DNA of 64,000 nucleotides from Halomonas korlensis (GTDB lineage: Bacteria; Pseudomonadota; Gammaproteobacteria; Pseudomonadales; Halomonadaceae): assembly GCF_900116705.1 (NCBI RefSeq), contig NZ_FPBP01000005.1, positions 176,377 to 240,376 on the forward strand, read 5' to 3'. Of the stretch, positions 53,982 through 63,339 are shown piece after piece. The notes beneath the pieces were generated by a model. That model was not told the DNA's origin and did no database searches. It worked only from the letters and a program-made list of their open reading frames with translations. How positions within the stretch are numbered: position 1 is the stretch's first letter; each line of letters begins with the position of its first letter. Made by a program: the position numbers and the translations under genes.

Positions 53982-55900
53982 TTCGCCAGGTTCCGTGACG
54001 GCATGGCATAACGGAACTTGAGAAACTTCTGGGCGTTGCTCAATGCCTGGAAAGCGTCCTTGAGCGTATGCCGTTCATTGTCGTCAACGTTCTCCGGCTC
54101 GATGGTGTTGTCCGGCGTGCGCTCGTTGCGCAGGTCGATCATCTGGTGACGTATGCGCGACATGGCCAGAAACTCCAGCGCATAGCGCAGCTTGTCGCTA
54201 ACCCCCGGGGCCAGAAGCTGGGTACGCCCGATATCATCGAGCCGCTCGAAGCTGTTCTGGGCCCGGGAACCACAGGCCAGCGCATGGATACGGATCAGGT
54301 CGACCATGGGCGCGGTACCGCGGCGCTTGAGGTTGATGGTGTTGTTCTGCTTGCCATCCTTTTCCATCACGAAGGTGCGGAAGAAGCCCAGCGGCGGCTT
54401 GCGATTCAAGGCATTGCGCGACATGGCGGCAAGAAACCGCTGGCTTCGCGGCGCCTTGTCGGCCACCAGCTCTTGAAGCTGCTCGACGAAGACATTCTCA
54501 CCGTAGACGCTATCCAGATCGAAGAAGATCGAACTGTGCAACAGACGCTCCGGGGTGGGACTATCGATCCAGTCGCGAAAATACCCCTTCCAGACTGCCA
54601 GAGGCTGGCGCCATTGGGGATTGGTGGCCATGATGTTGCCGGTGCAGTACGCATAACCGCAGGCATTGAGACCATCGCTGACGCGTTGGGCCAATGCCAG
54701 GAAATAGGCATCGTGTCGCTCGGGATCGAAGGCATCATCGAGCACCAGCGCGTTGTCCTGATCGGTCACGATAGTCTGCTCGTTGCGTGCCATGGAGCCG
54801 TTGGTCATGAAGCAATAAGGCACCGGCGGCGGCCCCAGCTCCTCCTCGGCCAGCTCCAACAGCCGACGTGTGAAACTGCGTCCGATGGTCGACAAGGCGC
54901 TGCCCACCATCTGCGAATCGGCCCCGTCCTCGACCATGCGCACGAACGCCGCACGCACATCGGGCGCCAGCTTCGCCAGGCCCGCCGCCGATGATTGATT
55001 AAAGATGTTGCTGACCAGATAGAGGCTGCTGTGCGTTTCGTGACGGATAATATCGGAGAGATGCACGATGCCCACCGGGCTGCGTCGGTGCATGACCGGT
55101 AGATGGTGAATATTGTTGCGCAGCATGCACAGCATCGCCTCGTGCACCGACTCGTCAGACTGGATGGCGATGAGTCGACCACCGATCACCTCGCCCACCG
55201 GCGTATCGGGTGAGCGCCCTTCTGCCACCACCCGCTTGCGGAAGTCGCTATCAGTGAGAATGCCCCGGACCTCCCAGGCACGCTCCTCGCTGTCACGAAA
55301 TGTATAGCGGGGATTGTCACCAGGCGCATCGAGCACCAATACCGACGACGCCTGGGCTTCCCCGATCTGCTGCGCCGCTTGCTGTACCGTGGTACTCGCC
55401 TCGACCATCTGCGGGTAGCGGGTAACCAACTTGCGCACCCGGGTGATCATCAGGTCGTTGTTCTTCTTCTGCTGCTCGGAGGCGGTTTCCAGTCGCGGCC
55501 GTTCCAGTTCGACGAAATCGGCGAAGTGCTCGTCGGCCTCGCACAACTCGTGGAACGCCGCCTCGGGGATGAAATAGATCAATGTGTCTTCCAGGGCACG
55601 CGCCGGGAAGCGAACCCGTCGGTCGCGCAGCAAGCTGAAGTGGCCGAAGATATCGCCCTCGCCCAGGCGATTGTAGAGTTCGCCGTTGCGACGATAGACC
55701 TCGACCGCACCGCTACGGATATAACAGAACTCGTGGAGCTCCTGTCCATAGGTCAGGATATCAGTGCCCGCCTTGTAGTAGGCGACCTCCACTTGAGCTG
55801 CCAGCCCATCGAGGCGTTCGTCGGAAATCAGATCAAAAGGCGTGAAGCGCCCCATGTGCTGGCGGATCTCGAGCAGCTCAACCTCCATGACAGGACTCAT
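53978..55900 (-). CDS. cNMP-binding/CBS/DUF294 nucleotidyltransferase-like protein
   Basis: A 640-residue cytosolic regulator: a cyclic-nucleotide-binding domain (about 15-130), two CBS domains (about 150-280), then the DUF294 nucleotidyltransferase-like domain with GSMARNEQTIVTDQDNALV and its C-terminal helical partner. The GS...D-x-D pattern of active nucleotidyltransferases is present. It probably senses nucleotides and modifies a partner. Overlaps the exonuclease by four bases. Confidence 0.87.
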   Translation of the reverse strand: MSPVMEVELLEIRQHMGRFTPFDLISDERLDGLAAQVEVAYYKAGTDILTYGQELHEFCYIRSGAVEVYRRNGELYNRLGEGDIFGHFSLLRDRRVRFPARALEDTLIYFIPEAAFHELCEADEHFADFVELERPRLETASEQQKKNNDLMITRVRKLVTRYPQMVEASTTVQQAAQQIGEAQASSVLVLDAPGDNPRYTFRDSEERAWEVRGILTDSDFRKRVVAEGRSPDTPVGEVIGGRLIAIQSDESVHEAMLCMLRNNIHHLPVMHRRSPVGIVHLSDIIRHETHSSLYLVSNIFNQSSAAGLAKLAPDVRAAFVRMVEDGADSQMVGSALSTIGRSFTRRLLELAEEELGPPPVPYCFMTNGSMARNEQTIVTDQDNALVLDDAFDPERHDAYFLALAQRVSDGLNACGYAYCTGNIMATNPQWRQPLAVWKGYFRDWIDSPTPERLLHSSIFFDLDSVYGENVFVEQLQELVADKAPRSQRFLAAMSRNALNRKPPLGFFRTFVMEKDGKQNNTINLKRRGTAPMVDLIRIHALACGSRAQNSFERLDDIGRTQLLAPGVSDKLRYALEFLAMSRIRHQMIDLRNERTPDNTIEPENVDDNERHTLKDAFQALSNAQKFLKFRYAMPSRNLAK

Positions 55901-56023
55901 TCGCAGGGCGCATACGCAGGACTCTTATAAAGGGGCTTTATAAAGGGCTCGTAGAGGGCTCGAAGACGGTACTTGCAATTAGTCTGGAAGCTCATTCAAG
56001 CGCTGTAAAGTCGCGATAACGAA

Positions 56024-56049
56024 GAAGGCCACCCCGTGGGGTGGCCTTC
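56024..56049. terminator. Hairpin between the DUF294 and DUF4168 genes
   Basis: GAAGGCCACCCC-GT-GGGGTGGCCTTC, a 12-bp perfect stem. It lies downstream of the DUF4168 gene on the minus strand; no U-tract. Confidence 0.65.
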
Positions 56050-56086
56050 ATATTGCCGATGCACGTCGGCGAAAAGGCGAGTCGGC

Positions 56087-56470
56087 TTACGATGACTGAG
56101 CCATTTCCTGAACGCGCTGCATCAGCTCGGGGTCCTGCTGAATGGCCTGACCGATGGCGTTGAAGGTATCCACATCAAGGCCACTGTCCTCGACGATTTC
56201 CACCATCTTTTCGTTGGCTTCCATGCGCACTTCCTGCTGCGCTTCCTCGTTTTCAGCTTCTTGCAGACGCTGTGTGTAATCTTGGGAAACCGCGGCGATT
56301 TCCTGGGACGCATCAGCGAACTGCTCGAGCTGACCATCATCGAAATCCTGTGCGGGAGCGCTGGCCTGCGGCTGCTCGGTATTAGCCGTTCCTTCCTGAG
56401 CGTGGGCCGTGGCCGTCATCAGACCGGCGGCGAGAAGTGCGGCTGAGAACAGGGCAGTAATCCGTTGCAT
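56087..56470 (-). CDS. DUF4168 periplasmic protein
   Basis: A 127-residue secreted protein: signal peptide (LFSAALLAAGLMTATAHA), then a Gln/Ala-rich stretch and the DUF4168 helical domain (QLEQFADASQEIAAVSQDY, KMVEIVEDSGLDVDTFNAI). Function unknown; frequent in marine and halophilic bacteria and possibly stress-related. Single gene. Confidence 0.87.
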   Translation of the reverse strand: MQRITALFSAALLAAGLMTATAHAQEGTANTEQPQASAPAQDFDDGQLEQFADASQEIAAVSQDYTQRLQEAENEEAQQEVRMEANEKMVEIVEDSGLDVDTFNAIGQAIQQDPELMQRVQEMAQSS

Positions 56471-56628
56471 GAATACCTCCAGGGTTTTGCTTTATGAATG
56501 TGCCCCCCTGTGACGGTAATGGGGGCCGCGCGTTCAGAACTTTATTGTTACCGAATGTAAGGCAGGCTCTCCTTATCAGGGAGCCTGCCTTGCAGGTGGT
56601 ACCGATTGCAGAGGAGGACCACCAAGGA

Positions 56629-58827
56629 TCAGCCATAGGCCAGGCCGGGTAACCATGTCACCAGCGCCGGAAACAGTATCACCAGCAGCAGCCCCAGGGC
56701 CTGGATGCCCAGGAAAGGGAAGGACGACCTGAAGATCTGCGCCATGGTGATATGTGGCGGACAGACACCCTTGATGTAGAAGAGCGCATAGCCGAAGGGC
56801 GGACTGAGGAAGGACATCTGCATGTTGACCAGATAGATGACGCCGAACCACAGCGAAACCTTCGCCGGGTCCACGCCGGGGAAGCCCAGCAGGCCGTCGA
56901 ACGTCAGCCCCTCGATCAGCGGCACGAAGATCGGCACCGCCAGCAGCAGGATGCCCACCCAGTCGAGGAACATGCCCAGCGCCACCAGCAGCACCATCAT
57001 CAGCGCCAATACCATATAAGGGCTAAGACCCGCACCGGAGATCAGCTCCTGCACGAAGGTCTGGCCACCCTGCAGGATATAGAAACCGACGAAGATGCTC
57101 GCACCGAAGATGATCCACATGACCATGGCAGTGGCCACCAGGGTGGTCATGCAGGCGGCATGCAGATTCGGCCAGGTCAAGCGCTTGTGCATGGCGGCGA
57201 CGATCAGGGCACCGAAGGTGCCGATACCGGCTGCTTCCACCGGGGTCGCGATGCCGGTAAAGATGATGCCCAGCACCAGCGTGACCAGCACAATGGGTGC
57301 CAGCATCTTGCGCAGCAGACGCAGCTTCTCGCGCATGTCGACACGATCTTCGACCGGCATCGGCGGCGCCATCTTAGGATTGAGACTGCCGCGGAACCAG
57401 ACATAGAAGGCATACATGCCGGCCAGCAGCAGGCCGGGGATCAGCGAGCCGAGATAGAGCTCACCCACCGACTGCTGGGCGATGACGCCGTAGATGATCG
57501 CCAGGATCGATGGCGGAATCAGGATGCCCAAGGTGCCACCCGCCATGATCGAGCCGATGGCGATCTCGGGGTCGTAGTTGCGCTTGAGCATCGCCGGCAA
57601 GGCGATCAGGCCCATGGTCACCACGGCCGCGCCGATGACGCCGACCATTGCCGCCAGCAAGGTCGAGGCGATGATCGTGGCAATGGCCAGACCGGCCTTG
57701 AGCCCGCCCATCCACTTGTAGACCACATCGAACAGCTCTTCGATGATCCCGGCCTTCTCAAGCACCGAGGCCATGAAGATAAACAGCGGGATCGCCGACA
57801 ACTGGTAGTTGGTCATCATCGGAAAGATGCGCGAGGGCATCAGATTGAGCATGTCCTGACTACCCACTAGATAGAGGAACGCTACCCCCAGGCCACCGGT
57901 GACGAAGGCCAGCGGCAAGCCGGCGACCAGCACCACCATCAGGGTGCCGAACATCAACAAGGTCAGACTGCCGATACCCACCGAGGAAAGACTGGCCTCG
58001 AGGCTGAACGCCAGGCTCTCGTAGTCGGTCACGGCGATGTTGACCATCTCGTACAACGTCCAGGCAGCCACTACGCCCCCTACCGCAACCAGTACATTGG
58101 CAAACAACGAACTGCCCTCGTGCTCTCGACGATGGTGACGAAAGGCCTGGAAATCCTTGATCAGCTGGGCAGTCCCTTGCAGCAGCAGCAAGAGCGCCCC
58201 GAGGAACAGCATGAACTTGACCGGGTAGAACTGAATGCCCCACTCGGTGAAGGAAGTCTCGTTGGAATAGCTCGATCCGAAGAAGAGCTTGTCGCTTACC
58301 GACTGCGAAAAGAACTTCCAGCCGGTGACCAGCAAGGCAATGGTGAAGATAAAGAAGAATATCGAGGTCGCCAGATCCAGCGCGGCCCTGTTCATCGGCT
58401 TGGCGCGCATGTAGAGAATGTCGACGCGAACATGCCCCCCCTCACGCAGGGCGAAGGCCCCGGCCAGCAGGTACTGCATGCCGAACATCAGCGTCATGGA
58501 CTCATGGGCCCAGTTGGTCGGCGAGTTGAAGGCATAACGCAACAGCACTTCGTAGGCAAAGACGAAAGGCGCCACCAATGACCAGTAGGCCACGTAGCGA
58601 CCCGAGAATCCCGAAACTCGGTCGATGACGCGCGTCAAGGCATTGCCAGGTGCCTGAAAGCCGACGTCTGGCGCATCGCCAGCGGGTATCTCGGCGGTGT
58701 CACCGCCGTCGATGGTGCCACCACGCCGGAAGCTTCGATCAACGAAGAACATCACGGCCAAAGGCAACAGGAGCAGCACCGACCAGTAAAGCCAGTGCGG
58801 CAAGACGAAATTGATCTCTAGATTCAT
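56629..58827 (-). CDS. TRAP transporter fused DctQ-DctM membrane protein
   Basis: A 732-residue fusion. Residues about 1-235 form the small DctQ subunit (four helices, with LLRYAFNSPTNWAHE), and from about 280 the large DctM subunit (twelve helices, with GIL-IPPSI and FVTGGLGVAFLYL). It drives sodium-coupled uptake of an organic acid delivered by the binding protein at 58970. Natural QM fusions are common; the gap to the binding-protein gene is 142 bases with a hairpin inside. Confidence 0.92.
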   Translation of the reverse strand: MNLEINFVLPHWLYWSVLLLLPLAVMFFVDRSFRRGGTIDGGDTAEIPAGDAPDVGFQAPGNALTRVIDRVSGFSGRYVAYWSLVAPFVFAYEVLLRYAFNSPTNWAHESMTLMFGMQYLLAGAFALREGGHVRVDILYMRAKPMNRAALDLATSIFFFIFTIALLVTGWKFFSQSVSDKLFFGSSYSNETSFTEWGIQFYPVKFMLFLGALLLLLQGTAQLIKDFQAFRHHRREHEGSSLFANVLVAVGGVVAAWTLYEMVNIAVTDYESLAFSLEASLSSVGIGSLTLLMFGTLMVVLVAGLPLAFVTGGLGVAFLYLVGSQDMLNLMPSRIFPMMTNYQLSAIPLFIFMASVLEKAGIIEELFDVVYKWMGGLKAGLAIATIIASTLLAAMVGVIGAAVVTMGLIALPAMLKRNYDPEIAIGSIMAGGTLGILIPPSILAIIYGVIAQQSVGELYLGSLIPGLLLAGMYAFYVWFRGSLNPKMAPPMPVEDRVDMREKLRLLRKMLAPIVLVTLVLGIIFTGIATPVEAAGIGTFGALIVAAMHKRLTWPNLHAACMTTLVATAMVMWIIFGASIFVGFYILQGGQTFVQELISGAGLSPYMVLALMMVLLVALGMFLDWVGILLLAVPIFVPLIEGLTFDGLLGFPGVDPAKVSLWFGVIYLVNMQMSFLSPPFGYALFYIKGVCPPHITMAQIFRSSFPFLGIQALGLLLVILFPALVTWLPGLAYG

Positions 58828-58916
58828 GGAAACTCCTCCGCAGAGCCATCACCTGAGGGACGGCTACGGATCGTCGAGCCGACGGGATGCGGGTTCTAAG
58901 GTTGTGCCCTACCGAA

Positions 58917-58952
58917 ACCGGGTGCTGCGGCCCGAAGACAGCAACACCCGGT
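58917..58952 (-). repeat. Intercistronic hairpin between dctP and dctQM
   Basis: ACCGGGTG and CACCCGGT enclose an inner CTG/CAG pair. Probably differential mRNA stability, favouring the binding protein. Confidence 0.55.
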
Positions 58953-58969
58953 AGGGTCGAGCCGGAACG

Positions 58970-60139
58970 TTATGCGTTGAGCTGGTAGTCCTTGATGTCC
59001 TCATCGGTGATCAACGCCACCGCAGGGTCCATCATGGTATCGAGGTGAGCCTTGAACAGCCGCGCGGCGTCCGCATCCTTGTTGGCCCACTTGAACCACA
59101 ACGGGATGGCGGCATCACGGAAGCGGCTGGCGTCGTCCTCGGTCAGGTGGATGATCTCTACGCCCTTCTCGCGGTACTTGGGCCAGGCCTCGGCGTTGGC
59201 CTTCTGGATCGCGTTGTAATGCTCGCGGGAATAGCCGGCGACCAGGTCGTGCATGAGGTCCTGCGTCTGCGACGACATGCGCTCGAAGACACGTCGATTG
59301 ACCGAGATGTCCATGAGGTCGACCGACTGGTGCAGACACGGCGTGGAAGGCGGTCCCATGATGATGTAATCGGCGACCTGCCAGAAGCCCAGCTCGTAGT
59401 TGACAGCCGCGCCGGTAAAGTCGGCGGCGTCGATGGTGCCCTTCTCGAGCGCCGGATAGACCTCGGAGCCCGGCAGCAGCGTAATACGCGCTCCGATGGA
59501 GGCAAAGGTCTCGGCGACGATGCCGCCCGGCATGCGAATCTTGATGCCATCGAAGTCGTCGAAGCTGCGCAGCGGCACCTTGGAGTGGATCAGGTTGAGG
59601 TCGTGGTGCACGTAGCCCAGCAGTTCCTGGCCCTGCTTGCGGTAGAGATCCTTGGCGATGTCGAAGCCACCATAGGCGCCGAACATCATGTCCCACTGGT
59701 GGGGCAGCGACAGGCCCATCGGGAAGGCCGTCAGAAAGACACCCGCGGGCATCTTGCCGGGCCAGTAGACGGTGAACCAGTTCTGGCCGTCGAGGACGCC
59801 GTTGCGCACGGCATCGGCGACCTCGAAGTCACCGGCCACGGCACCGGCAGGAAACGGCTCGATGGTGACTTCACCACCGGTGGCTTCGCCGACGCCCGCG
59901 GCCCATGTCTCGAAAGTCTTGTAACCGGTGGTGCCCGGCTGCCAGGACGACTGCATGCGTATGTTGATGCCCTGCTGGGCCTGGACATTGCCGATCCACG
60001 GTGTAGCCACTGCCGCTGCGGAACCGACGGCCGCCGCCTTGAGGAAATTACGCCGACTCGGTGTCTTGAAATTATCGCGAATAGTCGTGGTGTCGTTCTC
60101 GACTGACGAAATGCTTGACGGCTGCTTGTCGTCTTGCAT
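58970..60139 (-). CDS. TRAP transporter substrate-binding protein (DctP/TakP-like, Tat signal)
   Basis: A 389-residue periplasmic binding protein with a twin-arginine signal SRRNFLKAAAVG (RR at 29-30). The DctP fold follows: INIRMQSSWQPGTTGYKTF, GIKIRMPGGIVAETF (ligand arginine), and ADFTGAAVNYELGFWQ. It resembles TakP-type proteins that bind 2-oxo acids; the ligand here is inferred only. Tat export suggests the protein folds before secretion. It begins the TRAP operon. Confidence 0.88.
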   Translation of the reverse strand: MQDDKQPSSISSVENDTTTIRDNFKTPSRRNFLKAAAVGSAAAVATPWIGNVQAQQGINIRMQSSWQPGTTGYKTFETWAAGVGEATGGEVTIEPFPAGAVAGDFEVADAVRNGVLDGQNWFTVYWPGKMPAGVFLTAFPMGLSLPHQWDMMFGAYGGFDIAKDLYRKQGQELLGYVHHDLNLIHSKVPLRSFDDFDGIKIRMPGGIVAETFASIGARITLLPGSEVYPALEKGTIDAADFTGAAVNYELGFWQVADYIIMGPPSTPCLHQSVDLMDISVNRRVFERMSSQTQDLMHDLVAGYSREHYNAIQKANAEAWPKYREKGVEIIHLTEDDASRFRDAAIPLWFKWANKDADAARLFKAHLDTMMDPAVALITDEDIKDYQLNA

Positions 60140-60553
60140 GGCATGACTCCTGATTGTTCTGGCGCGCCCCCGGGATTACCGAGTGACGACAGGATTTATT
60201 GTTGTCATCCATGGCGGTCTGACACACCGGCACTGAACAACGAGATTCCGATGCAGATAACCCGCCTCCTTGTCGGGCAGGAAAGCCTCGTCTAACTGGA
60301 AAAGGCTTCCACACCCAAAAGTAGCGAAAACCCTCAAGTGAACCAATTGCGGCTTTCAACGCAGGGCCAGGTTAGCGATGGGCCAAACAACCCCACCAAA
60401 CACGCTAACTCCTTGTATAAACTTGGCTAATCATGGTAATACCAATATTCCAGCGCCGCGCGGTTGTTCGACCAAAGCACAAGCACGAGGGTTGGCTTGT
60501 TGAGCCCATGACCGCGATGATGCTCACTTTCTTAGTCACTCGATGAGCCACTT
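60140..60553. other. 414-base divergent region between dctP and the EamA gene
   Basis: Contains TGGTA-A-TACCA at 60434-60444, a GntR-like inverted repeat that could control the TRAP operon. Otherwise no strong structure. Confidence 0.55.
60434..60444. promoter_or_regulatory. Candidate GntR-type operator
   Basis: TGGTA-A-TACCA perfect inverted repeat, similar to the TGGTATACCA sites of FCD-type GntR regulators that often control TRAP genes. Confidence 0.35.
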
Positions 60554-61465
60554 ATGACCGCGCAACGTCGTCACCAGGCCTGGCTGGCCGCCATGCCCTT
60601 CCTGTTTGTTGCCTTGTGGAGCACGGGCTTCATCGGTGCCAAGTTCGGCCTGCCGTATGCCGAACCCTTCACCTTCCTGTTCATCCGCTTCGTGCTCACG
60701 CTGGCGTTACTGGTGCCCCTCGTTCAGCTGATGGGCGGCGACTGGCCCAAGGGAGCACCGCTGTGGGGCCATATCGCGGTCTCCGGCCTGCTGGTGCACG
60801 GTGCCTACCTGGGCGGCGTCTTCTACGGCATCTATCAGGGCATGCCGGCGGGGCTTGCTTCCCTGTTAGTGGGCCTGCAACCGCTTCTTACCGCCCTGCT
60901 GGCCGGCCCCCTGCTGAACGAGCGGCTGGTCGCGAAGCAATGGCTGGGCCTGGCATTGGGGCTTGCCGGGATCGTCCTGGTGCTGGGAGGCAAGCTCGAT
61001 CCCGGCGCACACTTGTTCCAAGGCTTTGGCGTTGGAGCGCTTGGCAGCGTGCTGGTCGCCCTGTTGGGCATCTCCTGCGGCACCTTGTATCAGAAGCGCT
61101 TCTGTACCGGCATGCCCTTGCTGTCGGGCACGGTGGTGCAATACCTGGGGGCAGGGTTGGTGCTGGGCCTGGGGGCGCTGCTCTTCGAGGAGCGCGACGT
61201 GGAATGGACGACGACCTTCGTATTGACGCTGGGCTGGCTGGTGCTGGTGCTGTCGATCAGCGCCATCCTCTTGTTGATGGCCCTGATCAAGCGTGGTGAG
61301 GCGTCAAGGGTGGCCAGTCTCTTCTACCTGGTCCCGCCGGTCACGGCGCTGCAAGCCTGGTGGCTGTTCGATGAACAACTACCGCTGGCCTCGCTCGCTG
61401 GCATGGCGATCGCCATCACTGGCGTAGTGCTGGTGGTCCGGGGCAAGCCGCCCGCCAAGACCTGA
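60554..61465 (+). CDS. EamA/DMT-family transporter (RhaT-like exporter)
   Basis: 303 residues with ten helices in two EamA repeats, the first starting at LFVALWSTGFIGAKFGLPYA and the second near GSVLVALLGISCGTLYQKRF. Members export amino acids or other metabolites. ATG 60554 has no strong ribosome site. Single gene between the TRAP operon and the GMC pair. Confidence 0.87.
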   Translation: MTAQRRHQAWLAAMPFLFVALWSTGFIGAKFGLPYAEPFTFLFIRFVLTLALLVPLVQLMGGDWPKGAPLWGHIAVSGLLVHGAYLGGVFYGIYQGMPAGLASLLVGLQPLLTALLAGPLLNERLVAKQWLGLALGLAGIVLVLGGKLDPGAHLFQGFGVGALGSVLVALLGISCGTLYQKRFCTGMPLLSGTVVQYLGAGLVLGLGALLFEERDVEWTTTFVLTLGWLVLVLSISAILLLMALIKRGEASRVASLFYLVPPVTALQAWWLFDEQLPLASLAGMAIAITGVVLVVRGKPPAKT

Positions 61466-61630
61466 GCCGAGACACCCCACTGCACGCGGAAGCCACTGGC
61501 AAACTCGTCTGAACTGGACCACTATCGTTCAGAATGAACAGAACGCAGGACCCAGGCTTGCCTGGGCGACGCTCGGGCATGAAAAGGACTATGAATAAAG
61601 GGACCACGCACTAAAGGAACTGCACACACC

Positions 61631-61816
61631 ATGAAGGTAACGACGACGCGCCGCCGGTTGCTGGTAAACGCAGGATGGGCCGGGGCGGGCCTTCTGCTTT
61701 ACTCCTTCACCACGATCGGCCTTGCCGGTAATCGTCCGGTGCCCCCCGTTACCCGACCCAGAGTTTCAGCGCCGGTCATCCGTCAGGGCTGGCTGCTCAG
61801 TCAAGACGACCTCTGA
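61631..61816 (+). CDS. 61-residue Tat-leader peptide (candidate small subunit of GMC dehydrogenase)
   Basis: A short protein with a Tat-type leader (TTRRRLLVNAGWAGAGLLLY) and only about 30 further residues (PVPPVTRPRVSAPVIRQGW). In FAD-dependent glucose/fructose/gluconate dehydrogenases, a gamma subunit with a Tat leader carries the flavoprotein across the membrane, but those are 150-200 residues. Here the piece is far smaller. AAAGGA lies 13 bases upstream. Its stop overlaps the start of the GMC gene (TGATG). Confidence 0.65.
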   Translation: MKVTTTRRRLLVNAGWAGAGLLLYSFTTIGLAGNRPVPPVTRPRVSAPVIRQGWLLSQDDL

Positions 61817-63339
61817 TGTATGTTCCCTTCGAGGCACTCGGAGAACCGGGTGACGAGGTGGATGTCTGCCTCATCGGGGGCGGCGCCGCCGGTGTGGCAA
61901 TGGCCGTCAGGCTGGCCCGCCAGGGCCATCGCGTCCTGCTGTGCGAAGGTGGTGATCAGATCTTCAGCGCGCGCTCTCAGACGCTCTACGAAGGCGAGGT
62001 ACAAGGTGATCCCTACCCCGCCCTGGAAGACACGCGGCTACGCTACCTGGGGGGCTCGACGAACCATTGGGGCGGCATCAGTCGCCCGCTGGACCGCTAC
62101 GACTTCGCGGCGAAACCTGCCGCTCCCGACACGGCATGGCCGATCGAGCGAGAGGCTCTCGATCCCTACTACGCCGACGCCGCCGAGATTCTCGACCTGC
62201 AGCCCATCTCACCGGATCAGGAGATTGCCGGGGCGAGCCTGAAGCGAATTCACTTCTCCCTCGGCAACCCGGTCCGAGTCGGCCAGAAATATGCCGGGGA
62301 GCTCAGCGAATTACCTACCCTCAGGTGCTGTCTGGCGGCCAACCTGTTCGGCCTGGACACCCAGGACGGCAGGGTGACGAGTGCCACCTTCAAGAACTAC
62401 CAAGGCGACTTGCGCCGGGTTCGCGCACGCTACTTTGTGCTGGCATGCGGGGGAATCGAGAATTCGCGGCTGCTGCTGTGGTGCAATCGGCAGACACAGG
62501 GACGCCTGATTCCGCAATCCGCCACGCTCGGCCGCTACTGGATGGAGCATCCCCACGCCACGGTTGGGCACGCGCTGATCCTCGACCCGGCCCCGCTGGA
62601 CCTGGTGGATCACTACAACATCTTCCTGTCGCCGACCGTCGAGGCCATCAAAGAGCGCGGCATCCTCAATTGCGGCCTACGCCTGCATCGCATGGATGAC
62701 GTGGTGACCCAGCGGTTGATCGACGAACTCACGGCCGTTGCACCGGCACTGGCGCGCCGCTTCGACGCCCTGAACCGTCAAGGCGATGGCATCTATAGCC
62801 TGTTGCTGCGTGCCGCCTGGGAGCAGGAGCCCCGTCGCGAAAACCGCATCGAGCTGACCCGCGAGGTCGACAGCCTCGGCATGCTCCGCGCCAGGTTGGT
62901 CTGGCGACAATCACCGCTCGACGTACGCACTATCCGCGACAGCACGCTGTTGTTCGGTGATTACCTGCGCAATCACGACATTGGACGCCTTCAGCTCGCC
63001 GACTGGCTGACCACCGCACCGATCCGCCCACCGGCCGAGGGCGAGCTGGCCGGGCGCCATCACATGGGCGGCACCCGCATGAGCCATTCCCCCGAACACG
63101 GGATCGTCGATCGCGACTGTCGGGTCTTCGCCCAGGACAACCTGTATATCGCCGGATCCAGTGTGTTTCCCAGCGTCGGGCACGCCAACCCGACCCTGAC
63201 CCTGGTGCAGCTGGCGCTACGCCTGGCCGCTCACCTGGAAGGACGGCTCAGCCGACAGGCGGCGTACTTGAACTCGGGGATCTTGCCATCGGGGTCGAGC
63301 GCCGGGTTGGTCAGCAGGTTGGCCGCCGCCTCGACGTAG
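61816..63339 (+). CDS. GMC oxidoreductase (gluconate/glucose dehydrogenase-like FAD subunit)
   Basis: A 507-residue flavoprotein with the ADP-binding motif LIGGGAAGVAMAVRLA near residue 20, GGSTNHWGG, ACGGIENSRLLL and a C-terminal GHANPTLTLVQLA catalytic-His region. It lacks its own signal sequence, so export would depend on the preceding Tat peptide. The usual cytochrome c subunit is absent. The last 36 codons overlap the formate dehydrogenase gene on the opposite strand, and those residues are not family-like. Confidence 0.82.
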   Translation: MYVPFEALGEPGDEVDVCLIGGGAAGVAMAVRLARQGHRVLLCEGGDQIFSARSQTLYEGEVQGDPYPALEDTRLRYLGGSTNHWGGISRPLDRYDFAAKPAAPDTAWPIEREALDPYYADAAEILDLQPISPDQEIAGASLKRIHFSLGNPVRVGQKYAGELSELPTLRCCLAANLFGLDTQDGRVTSATFKNYQGDLRRVRARYFVLACGGIENSRLLLWCNRQTQGRLIPQSATLGRYWMEHPHATVGHALILDPAPLDLVDHYNIFLSPTVEAIKERGILNCGLRLHRMDDVVTQRLIDELTAVAPALARRFDALNRQGDGIYSLLLRAAWEQEPRRENRIELTREVDSLGMLRARLVWRQSPLDVRTIRDSTLLFGDYLRNHDIGRLQLADWLTTAPIRPPAEGELAGRHHMGGTRMSHSPEHGIVDRDCRVFAQDNLYIAGSSVFPSVGHANPTLTLVQLALRLAAHLEGRLSRQAAYLNSGILPSGSSAGLVSRLAAAST

